This document shows, piece after piece, positions 1 to 7,972 of a stretch of DNA of 19,081 nucleotides. Under the pieces are notes generated by a model, which saw only the letters and a program-made list of their open reading frames with translations, was not told the DNA's origin and did no database searches. This DNA is from Granulicella sp. (lineage in GTDB: Bacteria > Acidobacteriota > Terriglobia > Terriglobales > Acidobacteriaceae). Every line of letters starts with the position of its first letter. Position 1 is the first letter of the stretch. The DNA lies in assembly GCA_003133205.1 (NCBI GenBank), contig PKWK01000211.1, positions 9,903 through 28,983 of the forward strand. Reading direction: 5' to 3'. A program made the translations under genes and the position numbers.

Positions 1-2272
1 GGACGGCGAGGATGGCCATGACCAGGGTGATTGCGGGGACGGAGATCTTGTTTGCAAGCTGGACCTGGAGCTTGATGGTGTCGAAACCGGACTGGCGGAG
101 GTCTGCGATGTATTTGCCGAGTTCACCGTAGGACATCTCGTCGGAGAGCTTGTTCTCTTTCTTGAAATAGCCGGGCTGTTCTCGCACCTCGGGGAAGGTG
201 GCGACGGTAAAGGGCTGGTAACTGGCGATGGCTTCTCCGGCGAAGGAGCGCTGCCATCCGTTGTCGAAGATCCAGCGGTTGACGGTCTGGTCCCAGCGGA
301 CGGTGTCGGCGTGGATGCGGCGCTGGAGGGCGAAGGTCTGGGGATCGAACTCGAAGATGGTGAGGTTGTCGAAGACGTCGTGGTCTGAGTCGAAGGCCTG
401 GTAGTAGAAGATGCGGGCCGGGTCGCCTGCTTTGTCAGTCTGGCCGGAGATCCACTTGCGGCCGGGGAGGAGGAAGGTCTGAGCGGGCTTGCCCTTGATC
501 TCTGCGCGGAGCTGCTCCTGGCGGCGGTTGGCGTCGGGGAGGTAGGACTCGTCGAAGGCGAAGAGTGCGGCGGCGAGGACGGCGGCAAGGACGAGGATGG
601 GCGCGACGACTCGATAGAGGCTGATGCCGGTGGCCTTCATTGCGGTGAGTTCGGAGGCGCGATTGAGGGCGCCGAAGGTGATGAGAACGGCGAGCAGGGA
701 GCAGAGCGGGGTGACCGCGTTGATGATGAAGGGGACGAGGTTGATGAGGTATTTGCCGACGATGATGAACGGAGTCTGATTGCGGACGATGTCGCCCATC
801 AGTTCGAAGAAGGTGAAGACGACATAGAGCAGGGCGAAAGCACCGAGGGATAGAAGGAAGTTGGTGGCGTAGGCACGCATAACGTATTCGTCGAGCAGAA
901 GAGGGAAGCTGGTTTTGAAGAGGCTCCTCATGCGCTGGACGAGGGTGGGTGCGGGATGGTGCGCGTAGCCGGGGTGGGCGGCGGCATGCGAGTGGGGCTG
1001 GAGATGGTTGGAGGATGCGCCTGCGAATTCGTCGGCGGCCGGATCGCCAGTGGGACCGGTGAAGCGGGAGAAGGTCGCGGCGATGCGTCGGGGTGCGATG
1101 ACGGCGAGTTTCTTCCCGAGTGTTGCGCCGACGGAGGTGAAGAAGTTGAGCAGGATTCCGCCTCCTGCGAGTTGCTGCAGCAGTATGGAGCCGAACGCGG
1201 TGAAGATGAGGTTGGCGCCCCAGACCCCGAGGAATGGGGAGAGCTTGCCGGACTTTGCGAAGGCGACGCCGATGTTGGAGAGCAGATAGTAGGCGAAGAC
1301 GAGCAGCAGGGTGAGGACGAAGCCGGTGCTCTTGCCGCCGCGCTTGGAGGACAGGCCGAGGGGCACGCCGATGAGCATGAGGACGAGGCAGGCGAAGGGA
1401 TAGGAGAAGCGGGTGTTGAATTCAATTCGCGCGGCGCGGGCATCGCGCGAGTTGGCGTTGTCACCGTGCGTGCGCTGCCAGAGTTCGCGAAACGAGAGCG
1501 CCTGGAGGTGGGTGCTCGTGCGCGAGATGTGAATGTCGTCCTGGGACTCGAGTTGCAGTGGCAGGTCAGTGGAGGCGTCGGTGGAGATGTCGTACTGGTT
1601 GGGGTCGGTGGGAGATATCTGGTGCTGGCCTGCGTTGACCAGGTGAAGGAGCAGGCTTTGCGAGTCGCCGTTGTTGGAGTTGGAGACGCTGGCCTGGTCG
1701 GCGGTGGTGATGTTGGGATCCGCGGGCTGGGTGAGGTCTGCGAGGAAGACGTGGCGCCAGGCGGCGTTGGCGGTGGGGCGGACGTCCTGGACGTACAGGA
1801 CCTTGTCCTTGAAGTCTTCGTAGAAGACGCGCGGCTCAATGGCGACGGAGGCCTGCGAGGTTTTGAGCTGCTCTTCGAGCTTGAGCAAGTCGCCGGCGCC
1901 GTGCGGTGCGAAGTAGAGGGCGTTGACGAGGCCGAGGGCGAGGGCGGTGAGGGAGAGGATGGAGACGATGCGGACGAAGCTGAGAGCGCCGATGCCGCAG
2001 GCGCGCATGGCGGTGACTTCGGAGTCGGCGGCGAGGCGGCTGAGGCCGAGGAGGATGCCGGCCAGGACTGCGGTGGGAATGGTGACGGTGAGGGTGTTGG
2101 GGAGCATGTCGCCGAAGATGCGGAGAGCGTCGGTGAACGATGCGGAGTCGCGAACGAGGAGGTCGAGGATCTTGGGGAGGTCGCGCATGAAGAGCACGAA
2201 GGTGAAGAGGACCCCGCCGAGGAGGGCGTAGGAGGTGACTTCGCGAAGGACGTATCGGGTGAAGATGCGCAT
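1..2272 (-). CDS. lptF-lptG: Fused LptF-LptG lipopolysaccharide export permease (C-terminus outside window)
   Basis: Inner-membrane permease of the LptB2FG ABC exporter, which extracts lipopolysaccharide from the inner membrane and passes it to the periplasmic bridge. One uninterrupted frame of at least 757 codons contains two YjgP/YjgQ-type permease units. The first (about residues 1-390) begins MRIFTRYVLREV, has N-terminal membrane helices, a periplasmic domain and a second helix group. A polar Pro/His/Ser-rich linker (about 400-446) follows. The second unit starts near residue 447 (MRSLFKTSF), with another N-terminal helix set and the typical LNRASELTAMKATG cytoplasmic coupling segment; the first unit has the equivalent SRLAADSEVTAMRACG. 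LptF and LptG are usually separate proteins of about 360 aa, so this is a genuine fusion: reading through the linker shows no stop or frame change. The start fits LptF N-termini, but no clear Shine-Dalgarno is visible. The last helices lie beyond base 1. Family call very secure; the fusion is directly visible. Confidence 0.93.
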   Translation of the reverse strand, partial: MRIFTRYVLREVTSYALLGGVLFTFVLFMRDLPKILDLLVRDSASFTDALRIFGDMLPNTLTVTIPTAVLAGILLGLSRLAADSEVTAMRACGIGALSFVRIVSILSLTALALGLVNALYFAPHGAGDLLKLEEQLKTSQASVAIEPRVFYEDFKDKVLYVQDVRPTANAAWRHVFLADLTQPADPNITTADQASVSNSNNGDSQSLLLHLVNAGQHQISPTDPNQYDISTDASTDLPLQLESQDDIHISRTSTHLQALSFRELWQRTHGDNANSRDARAARIEFNTRFSYPFACLVLMLIGVPLGLSSKRGGKSTGFVLTLLLVFAYYLLSNIGVAFAKSGKLSPFLGVWGANLIFTAFGSILLQQLAGGGILLNFFTSVGATLGKKLAVIAPRRIAATFSRFTGPTGDPAADEFAGASSNHLQPHSHAAAHPGYAHHPAPTLVQRMRSLFKTSFPLLLDEYVMRAYATNFLLSLGAFALLYVVFTFFELMGDIVRNQTPFIIVGKYLINLVPFIINAVTPLCSLLAVLITFGALNRASELTAMKATGISLYRVVAPILVLAAVLAAALFAFDESYLPDANRRQEQLRAEIKGKPAQTFLLPGRKWISGQTDKAGDPARIFYYQAFDSDHDVFDNLTIFEFDPQTFALQRRIHADTVRWDQTVNRWIFDNGWQRSFAGEAIASYQPFTVATFPEVREQPGYFKKENKLSDEMSYGELGKYIADLRQSGFDTIKLQVQLANKISVPAITLVMAILAV

Positions 2273-2331
2273 GGGGCGATTTGGGGGCAGTGCGAGGAGG
2301 AGCGGTTGGACCCTTTAGCTTAAGTAGATGC

Positions 2332-2646
2332 TCAGGCGGCTGTCCGGGTTCGGGATTTGGCTTGCGCTCGAATTGCGCGTACTGGGCGAATCTTCACTCT
2401 CTTGACACGGCGCGCCTGGGCGAGATCGTAGTTGGTCTGGAGGCGAAGCCAGAAGCCCTCGGAGGTTGTGAAGGCATCGTCGAGCTTGAGCGACATGGCG
2501 GCGGAGATTCCGGAACGGCCGTTGAGGATCATGGAAAGGTTGGCCCTGGTTACACCGAGGTGGGCGGCGAGGGCACTGACGGTAAGGTCGTCTCCCATAT
2601 ATTCGCGAAGGACTTCGCCCGGGTGGGATGGATTGAACATTGGCAT
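2332..2646 (-). CDS. higA: HigA-family addiction-module antitoxin (XRE HTH), apparently orphan
   Basis: A 104-aa cytoplasmic DNA-binding protein of the HigA/VapI antitoxin family. The N-terminal NPSHPGEVLREYM is the family signature, followed by a helix-turn-helix at about residues 22-50 (LGVTRANLSMILNGR) and the GFWLRLQTNYDLAQA segment that ends most HigA proteins. A basic tail (about 79-102, rich in Arg/Lys) is longer than usual. The start is fixed by a strong AGGAGG 8 bases upstream of the ATG; a much longer open frame upstream runs inside the TonB receptor gene and is not coding. HigA normally represses its own promoter and neutralises the HigB RNase, encoded just upstream. Here only about 75 bases separate this gene from the receptor gene and no HigB-like frame exists on either side, so it looks like an orphan antitoxin or a lone repressor. 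Confidence 0.88.
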   Translation of the reverse strand: MPMFNPSHPGEVLREYMGDDLTVSALAAHLGVTRANLSMILNGRSGISAAMSLKLDDAFTTSEGFWLRLQTNYDLAQARRVKRVKIRPVRAIRAQAKSRTRTAA

Positions 2647-2682
2647 GGATAAAACCTCCTTTTTCGATGCCGCAGAGTGTAT

Positions 2683-2711
2683 AGCGTATTGATATGCAAT
2701 ACGGATGTCAA
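2683..2711 (-). promoter_or_regulatory. Candidate higA promoter with palindromic operator
   Basis: On the minus strand a consensus -35 TTGACA lies at 2711-2706. Seventeen bases later is a weak -10 (TACGCT, 2688-2683). The spacer contains a perfect 6-bp inverted repeat, GTATTG-N5-CAATAC at 2686-2702. A palindrome between the promoter elements is what an autoregulating HigA-type repressor would bind. The repeat is seen directly; the promoter and operator roles are inferred. Confidence 0.45.
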
Positions 2712-2720
2712 GGGAACGGG

Positions 2721-5051
2721 CTAGAACTTGAAGCGGTAGCGGAGTTCGGCGTAGAGCTGGCGTGGGTCGTTGAAATGAAAGCCGCCGAAGGTGAGGGAGT
2801 TGTCGAGCAGGACGCGGCGGTTGGCGGCGTTGGTTGCGGTGATGGAGGCGGTGATGTTCTCGGCGAAGGTCTTGCCGAGAGCCAGGTCGAAGGTGGTGTG
2901 CTGCGGGAGATATGGATTGGCGTAGGGAGTAGTGGGGTCTGGATTGCCGTTGGTGAAGCCGGAGCCGTAGTAGACGTTGGTGGATGCGGTGATGTCGCGG
3001 GGGAGCGTCGCGTTGAAGCCGAGGTTGAAGGTGTTGCGCTGGTCGTGGTCGACGGGTGTGTAGTGGAAGCCGGCGTCGCATGATGGGTCGCCGATGGGGG
3101 CGCAGATGAGGCCGCCGGTGATGTTGCCGCGCTGCTCGGCGATCTGGTTGGAGTAGGCGAGGTGGGCCTGCCCGAAATGACCGAGACGCGGTGAGCGAAG
3201 GGTGATCTCCCATGCGCGGACCAGGGCGCCGTCGATGGTGACGGGGAAGTAGATGCTGGAGTCGCCGATGTTGGAGTGGTCGAGGAAGTTGTTGACGCGG
3301 TTCTTGAAGGTGTCGGCGTCGAGCAGCCAGCCGCGGAATGGGATCTGAAGACCGAACTGGTGCTCTTCGTCGCGCTCGCCGTGGAGCGGGGCGAGGGCGG
3401 TGTTGTTGCTGCTGGCGAAGGCTAGGACCGGGCCCGATGCGGTGACCAGCGGTGGCGGCTGGTAGAAGCGGCCGTAGAATCCGCGGAAGACCCAGTTGAG
3501 TTTGGGGATGAGGAGGGCTGCGCCGATGCGGGGAGCGGTGGAGTTCTCAGTGAATTCGCCTTTGAAGCGGGACTGGCGCAGGCCGGCGGTGAGCGTGAGC
3601 CACGATGTGGCTTTGAAATTGTCGGAGAGGTATTCTTCGACGACGCTGCCGTTGGTGGTGTCGGGCTCGTGGATGGGTTGTGTGCCGGTGTTGTCGTTGA
3701 AGATGGCTCCGAAGAAGTAGTCGTCGTACTGATCGAAGAAGTAGACGCCGCCCTGCAGGGTGTTGTGGGCGAGCGGGCCGCGCAGAGGCTGGATGGTGAG
3801 GGATATATGCCCGCCGCCGTAGTTTGACGTGCGGTCCACGGTTGTCGCGACCGGCGTGTCGCTGGGGGGTGAGTTGTAGTCGGCCTGGTTGTAATGGAAG
3901 AAAGGCGAAGCCTGCAGGACGGTCGAGGGGTTGAATGTGTGCAGCCAGGTGAAGGCGGCGACGCCATCGGTCTCGTTCTGGGTGTCGCGCAGACCGCTGG
4001 AGTCGTACTGGCTGTTTTCGATGCTGTTGGGGTTGGGGTCGTAGGGGATCTGGAAGAAGTCGTGGCGGAGTTGCGTAATCAGGCGGAGCTGGTCCTTTGG
4101 GGTGCGGTTGTAGATGAGGGATGCGAAGCCGCCTTCGCTGTTGGTTGCGTCATGTAGCACTCTGCCGACGGGCGGGGCGAGGCCATAGTCGCTGCGGCTG
4201 CCGTTTAGGCTGGCGTACCAGGCGAATTTTTCGGTGTGGTCGCCGAAGTTGATCTGGTCGTCAGTTTGGAGGAAGTTGCCCACGGAGAGGACTAGCTCGG
4301 CCTGGCGGCTGCGCTCGAATCCGGTGCGGGGGACAACGTTGAAGACGCCGTAGGTGCGGTCGCCGACGTCGGAGGTGTAGCTGCCGCGCTGGACTTCGAG
4401 GTAGTCGATGTCCCGGGGGTCGATCTGGGCGGCTAGGTTACTGGCGATGTTGGTGTTGGGGATTTCGACGCCGTCGATGAGCCATGTGACCTGGTGGCCG
4501 CCGCGCATGTGCAGCATGTCGTGAGTCATGTAGGTGCCGGGGACGTAGTCGGTGATCATGGCCATCGAGTTGGCGCGATCCGCGCCGGGGGTCTGGGCGA
4601 TGTCGAGGCGGTCGACGAGGGTCGTGGAGGTGACGGTGTCGACGTTGGCGGCCTGGGTGGGCGCGGTGACGGTGACGGATTGCGAGACCGTGCGGAGTTG
4701 CAGCTCAAAGTGGAGGATGGGTGCGGTGCCGGAGAGAACGGTGAGGGTCTGCTGAAGAGTCTGGAATCCGGTGTGGGAGATGGTGACGGTGTAGTCGCCA
4801 AGCGGGATGTTGGGCAGGGTGAACGCGCCCTCGCTGTTGCTGTCGGTGGACCTGGTGAAGGCGGAGTGGGCGGCGGCGAGCGTGATGTGGGCGGCAGGGA
4901 GCGGGCGGTGCTGGGGGTCGTGGACGACGCCCTGGAGCTGGGAGAAGACCGTGGCGCGCGCGATGCTGGATGGGAGCAGGCACAGGAGCAGGACAAGGTG
5001 GAGGACTACGAGTCCAACGGCTCTGAAGTGCGTGCGAGTGGGTGATTGCAT
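2721..5051 (-). CDS. TonB-dependent outer-membrane receptor with N-terminal carboxypeptidase-regulatory-like domain
   Basis: A 776-aa outer-membrane transporter. A signal peptide (about 1-33, hydrophobic LVVLHLVLLLCLLP) precedes a CarboxypepD_reg-like beta-sandwich (about 38-120: LQGVVHDPQHRPLPAAHITL, DYTVTISHTGFQT). Next come a plug domain (about 135-240, with MRGGHQVTWLIDGVEIPN and DYLEVQRGSYTSDVGDRTYG) and a beta-barrel that ends in Phe (RYRFKF), as barrel proteins do. Length is modest compared with the roughly 1,100-aa Oar-like receptors common in acidobacteria and nearer to classical siderophore, cobalamin or metal receptors. It follows two small genes on the same strand, the nearer ending 93 bases upstream; one encodes a secreted Cys/His/Met-rich protein, so metal or metal-complex uptake is a reasonable guess. 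The ligand cannot be read from sequence. The start ATG at 5051 gives a good signal peptide, although only a weak GGAA precedes it. Confidence 0.9.
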   Translation of the reverse strand: MQSPTRTHFRAVGLVVLHLVLLLCLLPSSIARATVFSQLQGVVHDPQHRPLPAAHITLAAAHSAFTRSTDSNSEGAFTLPNIPLGDYTVTISHTGFQTLQQTLTVLSGTAPILHFELQLRTVSQSVTVTAPTQAANVDTVTSTTLVDRLDIAQTPGADRANSMAMITDYVPGTYMTHDMLHMRGGHQVTWLIDGVEIPNTNIASNLAAQIDPRDIDYLEVQRGSYTSDVGDRTYGVFNVVPRTGFERSRQAELVLSVGNFLQTDDQINFGDHTEKFAWYASLNGSRSDYGLAPPVGRVLHDATNSEGGFASLIYNRTPKDQLRLITQLRHDFFQIPYDPNPNSIENSQYDSSGLRDTQNETDGVAAFTWLHTFNPSTVLQASPFFHYNQADYNSPPSDTPVATTVDRTSNYGGGHISLTIQPLRGPLAHNTLQGGVYFFDQYDDYFFGAIFNDNTGTQPIHEPDTTNGSVVEEYLSDNFKATSWLTLTAGLRQSRFKGEFTENSTAPRIGAALLIPKLNWVFRGFYGRFYQPPPLVTASGPVLAFASSNNTALAPLHGERDEEHQFGLQIPFRGWLLDADTFKNRVNNFLDHSNIGDSSIYFPVTIDGALVRAWEITLRSPRLGHFGQAHLAYSNQIAEQRGNITGGLICAPIGDPSCDAGFHYTPVDHDQRNTFNLGFNATLPRDITASTNVYYGSGFTNGNPDPTTPYANPYLPQHTTFDLALGKTFAENITASITATNAANRRVLLDNSLTFGGFHFNDPRQLYAELRYRFKF

Positions 5052-5144
5052 AGAATTCCGCGGTCACTTGCCGAGTGACAGGCTGAGCGCGTCGTTGCTA
5101 GGCGACGAGCGCATGGGGTGGGACGCAGGTTGAACGAGGCGGGA

Positions 5145-5513
5145 TTACGCGAGGCGGGGTGGAGGTCCGCGCTTGAGGTTTGCGGAGGTGCTGAAGGTAC
5201 AGGCACGGCGCGTGGTTGCGGCCAGCGGCGCGGGATTGCGGAACTGTTCGACGGAGAGGCTGAGCGGCGTGGCGAGCGAGGCGGTCGCGATGCGGGGCGG
5301 CGTGGTTGCGGCTGGGTAGTCGGGGCAGGGCGGAGATGTGAATGCAGGGCCGCTGTTGGCGGCGGGCATCATCATGGTGCAGTGATGCTTACCGTGGCGG
5401 CGGCAACATGCGGGTAGGGAGGCCTGGGGGTCGGCAGTTGCGGCGAAGAGGGGGAGGACAAACGGGGATCCGAATGCGATCAGCAGCGTGATGGCGAGCA
5501 TTCGGCGGAGCAT
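5145..5513 (-). CDS. Small secreted Cys/His/Met-rich protein, possible metal binder
   Basis: A 122-aa protein not assigned to a named family. Residues 1-25 form a signal peptide (MLRRMLAITLLIAFGSPFVL). Just after cleavage comes a compact ligand-dense block at about residues 36-49, CCRRHGKHHCTMMM, with three Cys, three His and three Met in 14 residues. Another Cys is in PPCPDY (about 63) and one near 105 (RRACTFS). The rest is Pro/Ala/Thr-rich and probably unstructured, ending NLKRGPPPRLA. Such a cluster would suit Cu, Zn, Ni or Co binding in the periplasm; this is inference. It lies between the 75-aa membrane protein (55 bases upstream) and the TonB receptor (93 bases downstream) on the same strand, suggesting an operon. 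ATG at 5501 (residue 5) is an alternative start. Open frame upstream of 5513 is not needed for a complete signal peptide. Confidence 0.68.
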   Translation of the reverse strand: MLRRMLAITLLIAFGSPFVLPLFAATADPQASLPACCRRHGKHHCTMMMPAANSGPAFTSPPCPDYPAATTPPRIATASLATPLSLSVEQFRNPAPLAATTRRACTFSTSANLKRGPPPRLA

Positions 5514-5568
5514 GGTTGAGTATAGCGGGTTTTGGCGGCTGGCCGGGAGGTTCCCAGGGCGGAAAATG

Positions 5569-5796
5569 CTAGTGCAGATTGGCTTGCGGCGAACCGGGTT
5601 TTGGGGGGATGGGGTCTGGGCAGTCGCCCTCGATGCAGGCGCAGCGCAGGATGCCGCAGAGCACGGCGAGGCCGATGCCGGCAACGAGGAAGATGAGGGC
5701 GTTCGAGAGATGGCCGGTGACGTAGGGATACAGGAAGATCGCGACGCCTGCGTAGATGAGCACGGTGAAAATGTTACGGAGGGTGCATCGCGACAT
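5569..5796 (-). CDS. Small two-helix membrane protein with Cys motif
   Basis: A 75-aa protein of unknown function. Two hydrophobic stretches, at about residues 9-24 (IFTVLIYAGVAIFLYP) and 31-50 (NALIFLVAGIGLAVLCGILR), predict two membrane helices. They are followed by a short Cys-containing tail, CACIEGDCPDP (about 52-62), and a Pro-rich end. The start is well supported: AGGAGG sits 7 bases before the ATG. It is the first gene of the minus-strand group leading to the Cys/His/Met-rich secreted protein and the TonB receptor. The shared Cys content suggests a joint role in metal or redox handling, which is inference only. No promoter was identified with confidence in the 148 bases upstream. Confidence 0.68.
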   Translation of the reverse strand: MSRCTLRNIFTVLIYAGVAIFLYPYVTGHLSNALIFLVAGIGLAVLCGILRCACIEGDCPDPIPPKPGSPQANLH

Positions 5797-5944
5797 GGGA
5801 ATGCCTCCTCATCAGGAAGACGGCGGGCGCATGCACCCCGCGGAGCCACAGTCTACCCCACGCACCAAGCGACTTGCTATAGAAATCCGACGCGGGGGCG
5901 TTCGCGAGATGCAATTCACCCGCGGCGGATAGATATAGATTGAG

Positions 5945-7813
5945 CTATTCCGCTTTGCCTACTGTTCCATCCTTATATGCCTTCTGCATGGTGAAGAAGG
6001 CCTGCTTCTTCTTTCCGTCTTCGGAGATGAGACCTTTGCGGTTGTAGCCGTCCTGGAGTTTGGGGATATTGCGTGTGGGCGAGCGGAAGTCCATGAGGAT
6101 CCAGGGCGTGGTTCCGCGGAGCTGGGGGATCTTGGCGAGCATGAGGAGTTGGTGCTGGTAAACGTAGTTTTGCTGCTCTTCGGTCCAGCGCTGATTGGTG
6201 GCTCCGTGGTTGCCCGCTTTGGCCTCCGAGCCGAATTCGCTCATGATGATGGGCTTGTTGGGGAGGGTCCAGTGCATGGTGTCGGCGTCTTCGGGAACGC
6301 CCGTATACCATCCGATGTATTCGTTCTGGCCGACGACATCGAGGGCCTTGGTGAAGGGGTCGTCGTTGACCATTTCGTTGCCATTGGCGCGTGGCCCGAT
6401 GATGGCGGAAGTGATGGGACGGGTTGGATCGAGCCTTCGGGCTTCGTTGGCGAGGTTGGTTAGGAACTTGGTGCGGGTGGCGTTGTTGGGAGTCTCGTTG
6501 GAGACGGACCAGAGGATGACGGAGGCCTTGTTGCGGTCGCGGCGGATCATCTCGTTGAGCATGAATGTGGCCTTGGCGTAGACCTCTGGCTTGTCGTAGG
6601 AGATGTGCTGCCAGAGCGGGATCTCGGACCAAACCATGATGCCGTCGCGGTCGGCGGTTCGCTCCATTCGCTCGTCGTGGGGGTAGTGCGCGAGGCGAAC
6701 GAAGTTGGCGTTGAGGTCTTTGAGGTAGCCGAAGATTGTGGCGACATCCTGGTCGGTGTTGGCGCGGCCTCCGCGGACAGGCGCCTCGGCGTGCATGTTG
6801 GCGCCTTTGAGAAAGACTGCTTTGCCGTTGAGGAGGATGCGGGTGCCGTCGACGCGGATGTCGCGGAATCCGATGTCGTCGGTGAGTTTGTCTTGTTGAT
6901 CGCCAGAGCCTGACGCGAGAGTGACTTTGTAGAGCTTGGGCGATTCGGGCGACCAGAGGGTGAGCTTGCTGGCTTTGACGGTGAACGGGGCGCGACCTTC
7001 GGCGTCGGTGTTGACCGTGGTCTTGACGCCGGCTTCGGGGATGTCGAGCGTGACGGCGGTACCGGCGGGGGCGTCGAGGACATGGACGTAGCCGGTCAGT
7101 TCCGTGCTGCCGGGCTGCCAGGCGGCGCCGTGCGCGAGGTGGACATCGTAGTCGTCGATGAATGCCTTGGGGACGGTGACGAGGGAGACGTCGCGGGTGA
7201 GGCCGCCGTAGTTCATCCAGTCGATGCCGACGGAGGGGATGCCGTCGACGAGACGGGTGGCGTCGACCGCGATGACGACGAAGTTGGAACCGGCGTGGAG
7301 GACGGCGGTGACTTCGCAGTCGAAGGGCGTGTAGCCGCCCTCGTGGTCGCAGACGCGCTTCTGGTTCACCCACACATGGGAGCGGTAGTTGGCGGCGCCG
7401 ATATGGAGGAAGGTGCGGGTGCCGGGCCTGGGCTGGGCGTCGAAGTCACGCTCGTACCAGATGACGCCCTCGTAGTTAAAGAGCTGAGGAACCTGGGTGT
7501 TCCAATCGCCGGGGACCCTGAGGGTGGGCGCGGCAGCGAAGTCGTACTCCTCGTTGTGAGGGCCGACGATGTTGGGGCGGATGTTCATGGCATAGCTCTT
7601 GTCGTTGATCGCGCCGTTGCCGGTGTAGAGGGCGCGGCCGGGCGACTGGTCGACGAGGTAGTGCCAGTCCCCGTTGAGACTGGTAACGGTGCGGTGGTCC
7701 ACGCCGACAAGGAGCGTCTGGAAGTTTGGCTGGGCAAGCGCTGTACCGGCGACGGTTACGAGGATGAGAGCGAGGAAAAGAAAGGATCGGATTTGCGTTG
7801 CGGAACGGCTCAT
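5945..7813 (-). CDS. Secreted glycoside hydrolase family 2 enzyme, beta-glucuronidase-like
   Basis: A 622-aa retaining glycosidase that should cleave a beta-linked terminal sugar (glucuronic acid or galactose) from oligosaccharides in the periplasm or outside. A signal peptide ends at about residue 27 (ALA-Q). The sugar-binding domain (about 45-215) includes VPGDWN, EGVIWYERDF and HVWVNQKRV. An immunoglobulin-like domain (about 217-320) precedes the TIM barrel. The acid/base Glu is E440 in WSVSNET; the nucleophile is E526 in IMSEFGSEA. NRKGLISEDGKKKQAF near the end resembles beta-glucuronidases, as does total length. Start: the frame extends upstream to a TTG at 7837, but ATG 7813 has AAGGAA about 9 bases before it and gives a normal signal peptide, so it is preferred. 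It lies 131 bases after the response regulator and may have its own promoter. Substrate is uncertain within GH2. Confidence 0.92.
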   Translation of the reverse strand: MSRSATQIRSFLFLALILVTVAGTALAQPNFQTLLVGVDHRTVTSLNGDWHYLVDQSPGRALYTGNGAINDKSYAMNIRPNIVGPHNEEYDFAAAPTLRVPGDWNTQVPQLFNYEGVIWYERDFDAQPRPGTRTFLHIGAANYRSHVWVNQKRVCDHEGGYTPFDCEVTAVLHAGSNFVVIAVDATRLVDGIPSVGIDWMNYGGLTRDVSLVTVPKAFIDDYDVHLAHGAAWQPGSTELTGYVHVLDAPAGTAVTLDIPEAGVKTTVNTDAEGRAPFTVKASKLTLWSPESPKLYKVTLASGSGDQQDKLTDDIGFRDIRVDGTRILLNGKAVFLKGANMHAEAPVRGGRANTDQDVATIFGYLKDLNANFVRLAHYPHDERMERTADRDGIMVWSEIPLWQHISYDKPEVYAKATFMLNEMIRRDRNKASVILWSVSNETPNNATRTKFLTNLANEARRLDPTRPITSAIIGPRANGNEMVNDDPFTKALDVVGQNEYIGWYTGVPEDADTMHWTLPNKPIIMSEFGSEAKAGNHGATNQRWTEEQQNYVYQHQLLMLAKIPQLRGTTPWILMDFRSPTRNIPKLQDGYNRKGLISEDGKKKQAFFTMQKAYKDGTVGKAE

Positions 7814-7972
7814 GTGCTCGAGTTCCTTTTGTTGCAAATGGCTATAAAACGATTATTACAGTATGGTCCGCGATGCTTTGATCTGCGGGAGCAGGTTAGC
7901 TGGGTGGCCAGTTGCTGGTCAAATCGCCGCCGAGGCGCGCGGCATGATCCGACTGATGTGGGAGGCGCAACG

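Noticed and set aside
956..2323. 455-codon plus-strand open frame opposite the permease gene
   Set aside because: It is the antisense of the LptF-LptG coding strand, with a Gly/Glu/Val-biased translation and no domain; GC-rich codon bias opens such frames.
2647..3213. N-terminal extension of the higA frame
   Set aside because: The extension overlaps the TonB receptor gene and is His/Arg/Pro low complexity; a strong AGGAGG marks the ATG at 2646 as the real start.
5514..5849. N-terminal extension of the 122-aa secreted protein
   Set aside because: The upstream part overlaps the well-started 75-aa membrane protein gene, and the ATG at 5513 already gives a full signal peptide.
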